The position numbers were made by a program, and so were the translations under genes. From Euptelea pleiosperma (Eukaryota > Streptophyta > Magnoliopsida > Ranunculales > Eupteleaceae): a stretch of DNA of 64,000 nucleotides. The stretch covers positions 38,458,674 through 38,522,673 of the forward strand of contig CM068546.1 in assembly GCA_035048495.1 (NCBI GenBank). The letters are read 5' to 3'. The notes beneath the pieces were generated by a model. That model ran no database searches. It was not told the origin of the DNA and was given only the letters and a program-made list of their open reading frames with translations. This document shows positions 36,801 through 48,800 of this stretch, piece by piece; position 1 is the first letter of the stretch, and each line of letters opens with the position of its first letter.

Positions 36801-39800
36801 CTTGATTTCTTTTGCAGGAACGGGTTGATGTCAAGGCATTCGCTTCAAATGGATCTTATTACAAGCTTTCAGCACTACTTAACATGACATCAGACAGAAC
36901 AAAGGTTGAACCCTTTTAACTTGTCATTAACATTTTGGATGTAACTGTATATGATGTTTAGGACAGAAAATATACGGCTATATTGCGGTCATTGTCATAT
37001 GATAATACACTACTGATATATAGCAGGTTGAAAATATGTCTAACCATTGAGAAAGAGATAATATGTTATTTTTCATAACAAAAATGCATAAATAATGGGA
37101 ATTCAGCTAGGAAAGCCCCCTAAACTTGTCTAACCATTGAGAAAGAGATAATATGTTATTTTTCATAACAAAAATGCATAAATAATGGGAATTCAGCTAG
37201 GAATGCCCCCTAAACTAGGTTTGTTATGTTGAACAAGTGTTTAGTGAATTCTGTACCGGATAATCATCACGTTGTAGCGGTCCCATCTTAAGGCCAATAG
37301 CTATTGTTGCTAAACTTTCATCTATCAGTAGCCAGTCCACCAATAGATTTATGAGCAATATTTCTCTCTTCCTCTGAAACTTTTTAAAACTTTATGTTGT
37401 ATTTACAGTGTAAGGGGATTCTAAATACAAAATATGCAACTATTGTTCATATCGTTATATGAATCAATCACATAATCAGTCACCAAAGTCCTATCCCAAC
37501 TATATGGGTCGGCTACACAAATCATGTTCTGCAACCAGTGTCTAGGGCCATGTCTTTCGTTAAAGCATGTTTCTTCATATATTTTCTCACTTCCTCAATT
37601 CACATCTATCCTCTTAGATACATCAACCTGCACCAGATAGTTGTATAAAGCCATGGATAGTGATGAGGACATCAGGACGTCCCACCCTAGAGTGTACCAG
37701 AGGAGGAGGAGAACTGGACCCACGCCTTTGTTGTTAGTATGAGGGAGAATATAATATAAGATATATGGTGGGTGGAGATATTAATGTGGGTGTAATTGTT
37801 TTGACCTAGTAATATAAATAATATTGTGGGACGTTGGTAGATTTAACTCTCCAACGCTTTCCCTTCTTCTTTTTCTCTCTTCTCCTCTCTTCCCAAAACC
37901 CTAAAATTCTACTTGGTATCAAAGCATAGCGAATCGAATCCGCACAAAAACTTCAGGGGTGAATCTCCTCACGCGTCAGACCTTCAAGGGGTGATCAACA
38001 TTGCTGACGTCATGGAGCCGTACGGCTGACGTCATCAGCTGTATGGACAGGGTGCTCAAGATCTCCAAAACCTTCACCTTCCAGTAGATGACATTTTTCT
38101 AGGAATTTTGGTGATTTTTTGGGAATTTTTTGGACCTTTTTTGAGCATGTTATGGCTGATATTCAAAAATATTGAAAAATAGGCTCGTTTCAGTTCGTGG
38201 TGATTTGCGACCTCTTTCAAAGCTTCTTGGCTTCGATTGCTGCTTCGTTTTGGTCCCTCCCATTATTACCTACAGGCCTATGCCATTTATTTCAAGTTTG
38301 GTGGAGTATTGAGGTTGGGGGATCGATTTCTCCCCCCTATTATTACCGCCGGCGACTTTTTTGCCCTTATTGGGCATCACGAACACCCTCAATCCCTGTT
38401 GGTTGGCTCCCCTATGCCTTTAATCCTTTCTTGGATGCTTTGTTGGAACTTTGGGATGATCCCATCACTTCGTGATCTCTTGGTTAGCGTGGCTTGAGTC
38501 GTTTGACTCGTTTCGATCTCCGTTGTGCCTCCGGTTTGTCTCAGATCGTGGTAGCTGTTTATTGGGTGGTCTTTTTCTATTATTTGCTTGTTATTTGTTG
38601 TTTGTGACGCAGCTATGCCGACGTCAGATGCATCCGGAGCCTCAGATGTGGTCTCCAGGCCTACCGGCCCTCTAGTTTCAGCCCCTACTCCATATGAAAA
38701 CCCTGTGTTGCAGATCACCACTATCAAGCTGGCTAGAAAAAATTATTTGGAATGGTTTAGGGCTGCCAAGATGTTTATTGGTGGCCGTGGAAAACAAGGA
38801 TATCTTACTGGCCGTCTAGTGGCCCCTAAAGAGGATGACCCCGAGTTTGAGAAATGGGAATCAGGCAATTTGACTATTATGTCGTGGCTTCTTAACTCTA
38901 TGGAGCCCCACATCAGTCGAGGATTCCTATTTCATACTACTGCAAAGGAGATCTGGGACTCTGCATCTCAGACCTATTCCCAGCAAAAGAATGTTGCTCG
39001 TGTATATCAGTTGCGCCAGAGCATTGCCACTCTTTGTCAAGGAGACTTGCCTTTGGCCGAGTATTTTGCTAAGCTTCGTAGCATGTGGGAGGAACTTGAT
39101 TATTATCAAGTTTTTACCCCTGCCTGTACCACGAATGGTAAGGCATATCGCACGTTGGTGGATCAGAACAGGATATATGAGTTCCTTGCTGGCTTGAATG
39201 CTGATTTCGAGTTAGCCCGTGTCCAGTTGCTCAGTAAAGATGATTTACCCTCACTTAACCAAGTATACGCCTATGTTCAAAGTGAAGAAAGTCGCAGAGA
39301 TGTCATGTCTCCTCTTCCCAAACATGAAAAGTCTGCCATGGCTGCAGTTTAATCATCACAGAAACCACCATAGCCTCGCCCTAAAGGTCCTCCACCTACT
39401 TGTGCTCATTGTGGCAAGAAAGGCTACAGTCAAGATAAATGTTGGAGTCTTCATATGTGTGAGGGGTGTGGCAAGAAGGGCCATAGTAAAGAAAAATGTT
39501 GGAATATTATTCGACGACCCCCGCAGTCGTCCCTTCCGTCGTCACGCGCACCTCCTACTGCCCACAGCGTTGCTATGGATACTCCTACAGATCCATCCCC
39601 TTCCTCGGACACACCACCAGTTACTATTTCTCGAGAGAAGCTTGTGAATATACGGCGCTTTATGGCCCACTTGGATGGACCTTCGGCCACTTCTGCATTT
39701 GCCCAGTCAGGTACCATTAGTTCTGCCCATCATGTTTCCGCCTCTACTTCTTTCTCACCCTGGATTATTGATTCGGGGGCTTCCGAGCATATGACGGGTA

Positions 39801-42800
39801 TGTCTACCTTATTTTCTTCCTATTCTGTGGGTTCTGGGGCTGATAAAGTCCGCATCGCAGATGGCACCCTTTCCTCTGTCTCTGGGAAAGGTCGTGTCAT
39901 AGCCACATCTGAGATTTCTTTATCCTCTGTCCTTCATGTTCCCAAGTTTGATACTAACCTGCTTTTTGTTAGCTCTCTCACAAAAACCCTGAATTGTTGT
40001 GTCACTTTCTTTCCTTCTTATTGTGTGTTTCAGGACTTGGTCACGAGGAGGACGATTGGCACTGGACGTGAAGTGAATGGTCTCTATCTCCTGGATGGGT
40101 CTCCCACAGTTCCAGCAGCGTTGCAGTCTCGTAGTCATAATAATAGTTTCAATAAGGAGCAGTTACTGTCTTGGCATGCTCGTCTTGGTCATGTGTCTTT
40201 TCCATATTTACATCTCTTATTTCCTGTATTGTTTCAGTCTGTATCGCTGTCTGAACTTCATTGTGAAGTGTGTGCTCTGTCCAAGCACACTCGTTCTGTT
40301 TTCCCACCACGGGGTAATAAAAGTAATGCTATTTTTGATTTGATTCATTCTAATGTTTGGGGCCCGTCCCCGGTTACTTCCATTTTTGGTTATCGCTACT
40401 TTGTCTCGTTTGTGGATGATTTCTCTAGGTGCACGTGGATATTTGTTATGAAATCTAAAGATGAAGTGTTTTCTATCTTCCAGAACTTCCACAAACTAAT
40501 CCTTACCCAGTTTGGAAAGTGTATAAAAGTTCTCCGATCTGATCAAGGGGGGGAGTACATGTATGGGGGGTTGAAGTTGTACTTGGCAGAGCATGGTATT
40601 GAGCATCAAAATTCATGTGTGTTCACCCCACAACAAAATGGGGTGGCCGAAAGAAAAAATCGACATCTACTGGAAGTGGTTCGTTCTCTCCTTTTGTAGT
40701 ACAATGTTCCCAAAACTTATTGGTCTGATGCCGTACTTCTTGCCGCCTTCCTCATCAACCATATGCCGTCTCGGTCTCTTCAGTTCCACACTCTTTTCAG
40801 TTCCTTCGTCCCTCTAGTCCTCCATTTGTGGTTCCTCTGAAAATCTTTGGCTGTGTTTGTTACGTCCATATCCTTGGCCCTCATCGGACAAAGTTGGACC
40901 CTAAAGCACTTAAATGTGTGTTCCTAGGGTACTCCTCAAGCTCGAAGGGGTATAAATGCTATCATCCTCCCACACGAAGGAGGTTTGTTACTATGGATGT
41001 CACTTTTCTAGAATCGGCTCCTTTTTTTTCCGCTGTTAGCCCTGCCGATCCTCAGGGGGAGAGTAGTTGGTGTGAGGAACGGCATGTGACCCCTGCTTTA
41101 CCCGTGATATTAGATGATCCAGTTATTGATACTATTATGCATGACAGAGACACTAGCAAGCAGGGGGAGCTGCAAGTCTATACTCGTCGTAGAGTAAGGG
41201 AGACAAAGACCATTCCTGAATGTCAAGGTCAAGACTCTCCTCACTGGATCCAGGTAATTCCTCATTTGGTTCCCCTTTGGTTTCCCCTTCTTTATGTGAT
41301 AGTAGTTCAGATATTCATATTGCTCTTCGGAAAGGGAAGAGATCCTGTACTCAACACCCTATTGCTAATTTTGTTTCCTATGATAACTTATCACCATCCT
41401 ACAAATCTTTTGTTACCTCCCTGTCCTCTGTTACTCTTCTTTCTTCTGTCACAGAGGCCCTAGCACAACCCAGATAGAAGGAGGCGATGGTTGAGGAAAT
41501 GAACGCACTGGAAAAAAATAACACATGGGAACTGGTTCGGTTACCACAGGGCAAGAAGCCGGTTGGATGTAAGTGGGTCTATGCAGTGAAATGCAAACCG
41601 GATGGATCTGTGGATAGATACAAGGCACGGCTGGTGGCTAAGGGCTATTCTCAGACATATGGTATTGATTACAAGGAGACATTCGCTCCTGTAGCCAAAC
41701 TAAACTCTATTCGGGTTATTCTCTCACTCGCAGCAAGTCAGTCCTGGCCACTACTACAGCTCGATGTTAAGAATGCATTCCTCCATGGTGACTTGAAGGA
41801 AGAGGTTTACATGCTCCCCCCTCCGGGGTTCCGGGTGTCTGATGACATGCAGAGAGTGTGTAAGTTGAAGAAAACTCCGTATGGTTTGAAACAGTCACCA
41901 AGAGCATGGTTTGAAAGATTCAGTGGAGCAGTTAAACAATTGGGATACAACCAGGGTCAGGCAGACCACACACTCTTTATCAGATGAGTAGGGGGGACTA
42001 CGACTATCCTAATTGTGTATGTGGACGACATTATTGTCACAGGGAACTGTGCAACAGAAATTTCCAAACTTAAGAGCTTCTTGGCAGCTGAATTTGAAAT
42101 TAAGGATCTAGGCACCTTAAAGTACTTCTTGGGCATTGAGGTTGCAAGATCGAATGAGGGAATATACATATGTCAGAGGAAATATGTATTGGATTTACTT
42201 CAGGATACAGGCATGTTGGGGGCACGACCTGTTGATACCCCAATTGAAGCAAACCATCGGCTAGATGGTCAATCAGGAGAACTCCTTGAGGATGTGGGTA
42301 GCTTTCAGAGACTTGTGGGACGCCTCATCTACCTAGTTCACACACGACCGGATATTGCATATGCCGTGAGTGTGGTGAGCCAGTACATGCACGCGCCTCG
42401 CACACCGCACTTGGAAGCTACTAACCGTATCTTGAGATACTTGAAGTCATCCCCAGGGAAGGGATTGTTATTTCGTCGTCATGGGCATACGAGGGTTGAA
42501 GGCTTTACTGATGCAGATTGGGCTGGTGCCCAAGATGATAGACGGTCTACTTCAGGCTATTGCACATTTGTGGGAGGCAATCTAGTAACTTGGAGGAGCA
42601 AGAAGCAGCAAGTGGTAACTCGGTCAAGTGCGGAAGCCGAATTCCGATCTATGGCCCATGGTCTGTGTGAGCTACTATGGCTCAAAATTTTACTTAGGGA
42701 GCTAGGTTTCCCGATTGAAGGATCTATGTCGTTATATTGTGACAACAAGGCGGCCATAAGCATTGCACATAATCCCGTGCAACATGATAGAACAAAGCAC

Positions 42801-45800
42801 ATCGAAGTGGATAGACATTTCATTCGCGAGAAAGTTACTTCGGGAGTAATCAGTACCCCATTCGTGCCTACGTCAGAACAAGTGGCTGATGTTCTCACCA
42901 AAGGTGTTGCGGTTGCTCAATTTCGGGCTTGTTTGGACAAGTTAGGCATGATCAGGGGGAGTGTTGTCAGTATGAGGGAGAATATAATATAAGATATATA
43001 GTGGGTGGAGATATTAATGTGGGTGTAATTGTTTTGACCTAGTAATATAAATAATATTGTGGGACGTTGGTAGATTTAACTCTCCAATGCTTTCCCTTCT
43101 TTTTCTCTCTTCTTCTCCTCTCTTCCTGAAACCCTAAAATTCTACTGCCTTTGTCTTTGTGCTTTGATGACTATGTGGACCCCAGTTCAAGTTCTCTATG
43201 ATCATGGGAGCGGAAGACCCCACACATGGCATCTTGAAGTCTCCACATTGTAACATGCATGTGGATTGCATTGAGGAGTTATTTGTTAGGTTTTATTTCT
43301 TTTTAGACTTTGTTTTATTTTATTTAGTTGTTTTGGGTCTCTAAGCAAAATAGCCAAAGTTATGGAGCTCATTGTAATTTTGCTTAGTTGTTTAAGTTGT
43401 AGTATGTTTATGGCCATTAGATCTTTTGGATGGCTGAGATTAGATTAGGTTTAGTTGAGTAGGTATTTAAACTCTTTTTATGTAACTTGCTCATGATGAA
43501 TGAAGAATTAGAAAAATCTCCTTTGAGAAATATCTTGTGGTGATGAAACCATCATCCCTTGATGTGAAGCCAAAGGAATTCTCTCTCTCTCTCTTGTCTA
43601 TTATTCTCTTTCCATTCCCTTCATTGATTTCTTTATTTTGTGCCCATCATCCATACCCATCAAAACCCTAACCCTAGCCATACCAACCCCCTAACCCCTT
43701 ACGAATTCCCTATTAATTTTAATCAAACCTATTTGAGCCTAAATTTCTTACTTAAATCTTTAGCAAGGAAACTAGTAAATCTACACGTGTTGGTTGAAGT
43801 CTAGCCTAGTGGAAGTCTTTACTTCCATTGGACCCTTCAGTCGATAATTGAGGGTTTTACACTGCTTATGAATTCTAGCCTTGGAGCAATCGATTTAATT
43901 ATTGGCTAGCATATGTGCATATTTGTGGTAGATTTGTTAGATTTATTTATTTTTTATTATCTATACTTTTTCTGTGATCTCTGTTCATCATTTAGGCTAG
44001 TTATCGTAGTCCTGCATCAAATTTGGTATCAGACCTTAGGTCTAGCTTAGGGTTTTATTAGTTTGCATATCAGGATTAGTTCATATCATCCCATTTGCAT
44101 TCCATATAGTGTTAGGAACCCATAGAGTTAGTGTTTGCATATGCCCACGTGTAGTTGTAGGAGTTGTCACCTTGATATGGACGTCGAACAGATCACCCTA
44201 GCTCTTGAGGCTCTAACTGAACAACTGGCTTTGATGCCAAGATTGAGGAGCATGACCATGTTACAAATGCCCGTCTAGTTAAATTAGAAGCCTCTCTGCA
44301 CTACAACCCTGAGGAAGTAGGCGAGGAAGAGTTTCGTAATCAAGGACGATGCCGAGGTTGGGGCCAAGATGTAGGTCAAGGTCGTGGGCATGGTCACCAA
44401 TCCCTTGTTCAATATCAGGACCCCTATGACCCTGATGACCGCATCATGAAAATGGTCAAGATAGATGTGTTGAACAACCACTTTACTCTAAAAGCTTAAG
44501 GTCAAGGTCGTGGGCATGGTCACCAATCCCTTGTTCAATATCAGGACCCCTATGACCCTGATGACCGCATCATGAAAATGGTCAAGATAGATGAACAACC
44601 ACTTTACTCTAAAAGCTTAAGCTGTTAGAGGGATGCGTATTTATGTATATCGAAGGGTCCACGGGTCTAACAGAGGCGGAGTGTTGGCCACACAACACAC
44701 TCCAATAACATGCCCCCTCAGCACTTTGCCGAGACTCGAACCCGCGATCTACCTACTAGGACCTCCTGCTTTGATACCATGTTAAACAACCTTTTACCCT
44801 GAAAGATCGACCTGTTAGGGAAAGGCGAAACAGCTATGTATACCAACAGGTCGTCGGGCCAACACAACACGTGCACGGGAACACACCCTCTGCTAACAAG
44901 ATGCCCCTAGCTTTGATGGCCGCCTAGACCCAAAAGTTTTCCTCGATTGGATGTTAGATATGGACCGCTACTTTCAGTGGTATGAAATGTCTGAAGATCA
45001 TAGAGTGCAGTTTGCCAAGATAAAATTGGTAGGACAAGCCAAACTTTATTGGACCAACATCGAGCGTAGATTTGAGAGGGGAAGCAAAGATCCCGTTGCT
45101 TAGTGGGATGAGATGAAGGAGATCCTTAAGGAGAAGTATTTTCCCTTGAGCTTTGCTATCAGATACTTATGTCTTCATATTTCCATGTATTAGGGGTAGT
45201 TCTGTACATACTCCCTTTGAGGGGTATCTTTGTCTTTTGTACTGTTTCCCATATATAATATAATATTGGTGGGGTCATGAGACCTAATCACATGACATCC
45301 CTTTCTCTTCTTTCTCTCTTCTCTCTTCTCTCTCTTCTCCTCTTGATCATAAACCTAACCCTATTCCTAATTTACTGATTCAACTTGGTATTAGAGCCAT
45401 CAACCACTGGAGAAGATCACCGAATTTTTCTGATGCATCACTGGACCGTACAGCTGACGTCATAGGTCGTACGGACACGCATCTCGAGGTTTGTACACGC
45501 ATCTCGAGCTCTGTACATGCATATCGAGGTCTGTCAGAAACTCTTCCCTCTAATAGATCTTGATTTTATAGGATTTTTTAGGAATTTTTTGAGGAGTTCT
45601 TGATGGTTTTAAGACCATTCATCGAAAAATCGTGAAAAATAGTTTTTTAATCCAGTCTTAAATCCCTTCGATTTAGAGTTTTGGGGGGGATTTCTTGGTT
45701 GTTTCTAATCCCTCTCAATCCTAGGGAACCATTGAATCCATCCATATGAATTTCTATGGAGGATTGAAGTTTGTGGTGAAAAATCCACACCTTAATTACC

Positions 45801-48800
45801 GCCGGCTAGCTTTTTGGGGCTCTTTGGGCTATTGGTTTTGTACCACACCCACTCATCTGTCATCTAAAGTATCTTCCTAATTGTTTGAGGGGTTTTTGGA
45901 GGATTTTTTACACCTCTTGTTGTTGTTCGTAGCTTTTTCGGGGGTGTTTGGGCTATCGGTTTAATTTGTTGGCCTACGGTTGGTTCTTAGCCTTCTCTAA
46001 TGGCTTATATTGGATCTACGGTGCTTCGATCCATAGAGATGGTGCTACCATGGCTCTTTGGGTTCAGTCGCTCTCTCAAGGCATCTCTAATGCTTCCTAG
46101 AGATCTGATTGTGTGAACCAGACCTTTCACTGTTGTTTTGTTGCTACTTTTTCGACATCTACTTGTTGATCTGCTATGACTACTCTGGCATTTATCCCGG
46201 ATCCTATCCCGGAACCTCCCTCATGATCAATTTTGAGCACGAAAGCCACCTCCAGAGGACCTATGGTGTAGCAGTTGGTTTATGAGAACCCCGGTTACAG
46301 ATTACGTCAATCGAACCCAATGTGACGAATTATTTGGAATGGGCTAGAGCCGCACGGTTGTTCATTGGAGGCCGTGGGAAGATAGGGCATTGCACGGGAT
46401 GGACTAAAGAGCCCGATGAGGATGATCCCATGTTTGAGAAATGGGAAACTGAGAACTTCACGGTTCAGTCTTGGCTTGTCAACTCCATGGAGCCTCACAT
46501 TAGTCGTGGCTTTCTCTTCAAGCGTACAGCCCAAGATGTTTGGAAACGGCCAAGAAGACCTATTCTTATCAGCAGAATATTGGTAGAGCTTACTAGTTGA
46601 AGCAAAGCATCTCCAGCCTTCGTTAGGGAGACTCTCCGACTATTTTGCGACGCTTTGGAGTATGTGGGAAGAATTAGACTACTATTATTCCTACCATCCT
46701 CCCACTCCGGATGAAGTGGTCAAGTACCAGAAGCAAGTTGAGGAAGGCAAGATATTTGAGTTCCTTTCTGGACTCAATCCTTCATATGAGTTGGCCAGGA
46801 TTCAGATCCTTAGCAGCCGGACACCTCTGCCTACTCTCAGTGGGGTCTACTCATATGTATAGAGTGAGGAGAGCCGCAGACTATCTCTTCAGGATGAGTC
46901 TCTTATTCACGAGCGATCAACGCTTGTCACCTCCTCACCAACTCTTGCCTTTGCATTTGCCTCTCAGCCTCAGCAGCTTCAGTGGAGTCGACCTCCACAG
47001 TTCTCTGCTCCTTCAGCTGGCTGACCTTCTTCCTTTGAGGAGAGGCTCAAGTGACTTTTGTGGTCGCCTTGGAAACATTTCCATTATTACCACCAAAAAT
47101 CACTACTAGACTCGCAGGATCTCACAAATACCTACAAAAGTCACTAACGGATGCCTGGAAAATACCCATGAAGGGTTTTTTGACAAGTGCGATTTGCCCA
47201 AAGAGTTCCACCTCCTAGGGCTGCAGAATACCCGAAGAACTTACGGACAACACATGGAGAACAAATCCCTCACCTTTTACATCCTGTGATTTACTTCGGA
47301 AGCACTGCTTTCAACTTCAATCTTCACTGGGGGTAACACTTGCACACACCACAAGGAGACCACATTCTTCATTAATCTTGTATAATGGTCTCTTCACATC
47401 ACAAACCCTATTGGGTTTCACACACAAACCCTAAAAACCAAATCTAGGGTTTCACAGACAAACCCTAGATTTTAAAATCTCACCAAGAAAGAATAAAGAA
47501 GAGAAATAGAAAGATAGAACGAAGAAGAAGATTAAACCCTAGATCAATATAGAACCTGGCTCTGATACCATATAAGTTAATTAGGGTTTCATAGAGAAAG
47601 AGAAGTTGGGAAGAAAGAGGGAATCGTACGGAGCAACATAACCTTCTCTCCATACATCCCCTAATATATATATAACATAAAATTGTAAGAACAAAATTAC
47701 CGAAATACCCTAAGAAACGTAGGACGTTGTACAGTGGGCCGGGGAGGAACTTCATTCCTCTCGGGAGCCCCAGCCCCCGAACCCCCGATGGCCTTCGGCC
47801 TGCGACCCCTGAATGGCCTTAGGCCGGTACTAATACATTAACAATAATAACTAACACTATTACTAAGATTAACATGATGACCTAGAAGCATGTTGATGTC
47901 CATGTGAGGTACCATGGGCTGCCTTACAATGAATCCCTTCCATGTTAGTATTTTTCTTTTACCATGGCCTATCCATTTATTATTTTTAAGAAATGCAGCA
48001 ATCAAAAAAATATTTTTAAGAAATATAGGATGCACAAACTTATACCACAACGGCCTTCGAACCCACTTTTATACCATCAATGAAATCTTATATGATTATA
48101 TCCAGTAGGCAAAGCCCTAAATTAACTCGCCGCGTGCAAAATTACTCTACGGTTTGACACTTAATCCATCACTTTAGCAGACCAGACATAGGAAAGATCC
48201 ACATGTTGATAGTTGCTTGATCAATGGTCCATATTCTCATGATCGATATCAGGAATGGTTGAACAGATCAGATCTACAAAATTCGGGACGAGTTAAGCTG
48301 ATGGAAAGCCCAATATTAATGTTGTGAATTCAAAGAAGCATAACTTTTCACTCGAATGTCGATTTGATGATCTTATAATTGTGAAAATCTCTTTGAGACC
48401 TAGATATCTATTTTTTCATAGTTTGCAAGATTATATCCGTGATACTCGAATACTCCAATATGTCTGGCATACACATATTAACACAGTAAGATGTCGATAC
48501 TGGTGCCAGATACTACATGGTTACTTGTGATACTTTTTCTTATTTCTTATTTTCTCACAATTTTCCTTGAGCTTTGCAATATTAGAAGTTTCATTCCTTT
48601 GACATGATTAAAATACAAAAAAATGATATTTAACTTAAAATAAACGAAAACTTGTAATACCCTGAACTTTTATTCAGGGGTATTAGTGTAAATTAACTAT
48701 AAAATTATAAAAATTGGCATCCTGAAATTTTTTGAACCTTATTCTTTTTCTACAACATGCTATAATGTCACGTAGAAATAAATTCGAGAACTTGGTCAGA

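Larger units (their letters stand above)
37729..43146 (+). mobile_element. Nearly complete Copia retrotransposon, TSD GCCTT
   Basis: LTRs 37729-37913 and 42962-43146 are 185 bp each, TGTTGTTAG...TTCTACT, with about five substitutions and two 3-bp indels between them. The 5-bp target duplication GCCTT (37724-37728, 43147-43151) is perfect. The primer-binding site TGGTATCAAAGC abuts the 5' LTR at 37914. A purine tract (ATCAGGGGGAG) precedes the 3' LTR. The gag-pol frame covers 38615 to about 42990. It sits in VPS13 intron 20, sense to the gene. Confidence 0.95.
43284..45153 (+). mobile_element. Ty3/gypsy-type 5' fragment (LTR, leader, gag start)
   Basis: A putative 5' LTR runs from TGTTAGG at 43284 to about 44016 (TCCTGCA), followed by TTTGGTATCAGACC as primer-binding region near 44022-44035. 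Gag starts at about 44177 and is cut at 45153, where another Copia LTR begins. The 3' two-thirds is missing. A TRIM is inserted in gag at 44468-44898. Confidence 0.7.
44177..45153 (+). pseudogene. Ty3/gypsy gag fragment
   Basis: The frame DGRLDPKVFLDWMLDMDRYF, then AKIKLVGQAKLYWTNIERRF, then WDEMKEILKEKYFP is the retrotransposon gag pattern of Ty3/gypsy elements. An in-frame TAG replaces a codon before WDEM. It is interrupted by a TRIM and by a 126-bp tandem duplication, and ends where the next Copia LTR begins. Confidence 0.82.

Noticed and set aside
38197..38727. Open frames before the Copia gag start
   Set aside because: Leader of the retrotransposon; no protein similarity, and the conserved gag motifs start later.
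44715..44760. tRNA-like or SINE B-box (GGGTTCGAGTC on the minus strand)
   Set aside because: It lies between a primer-binding site and a purine tract flanked by LTRs with a target duplication, so it is internal sequence of a TRIM; no cloverleaf or A box at the right spacing.
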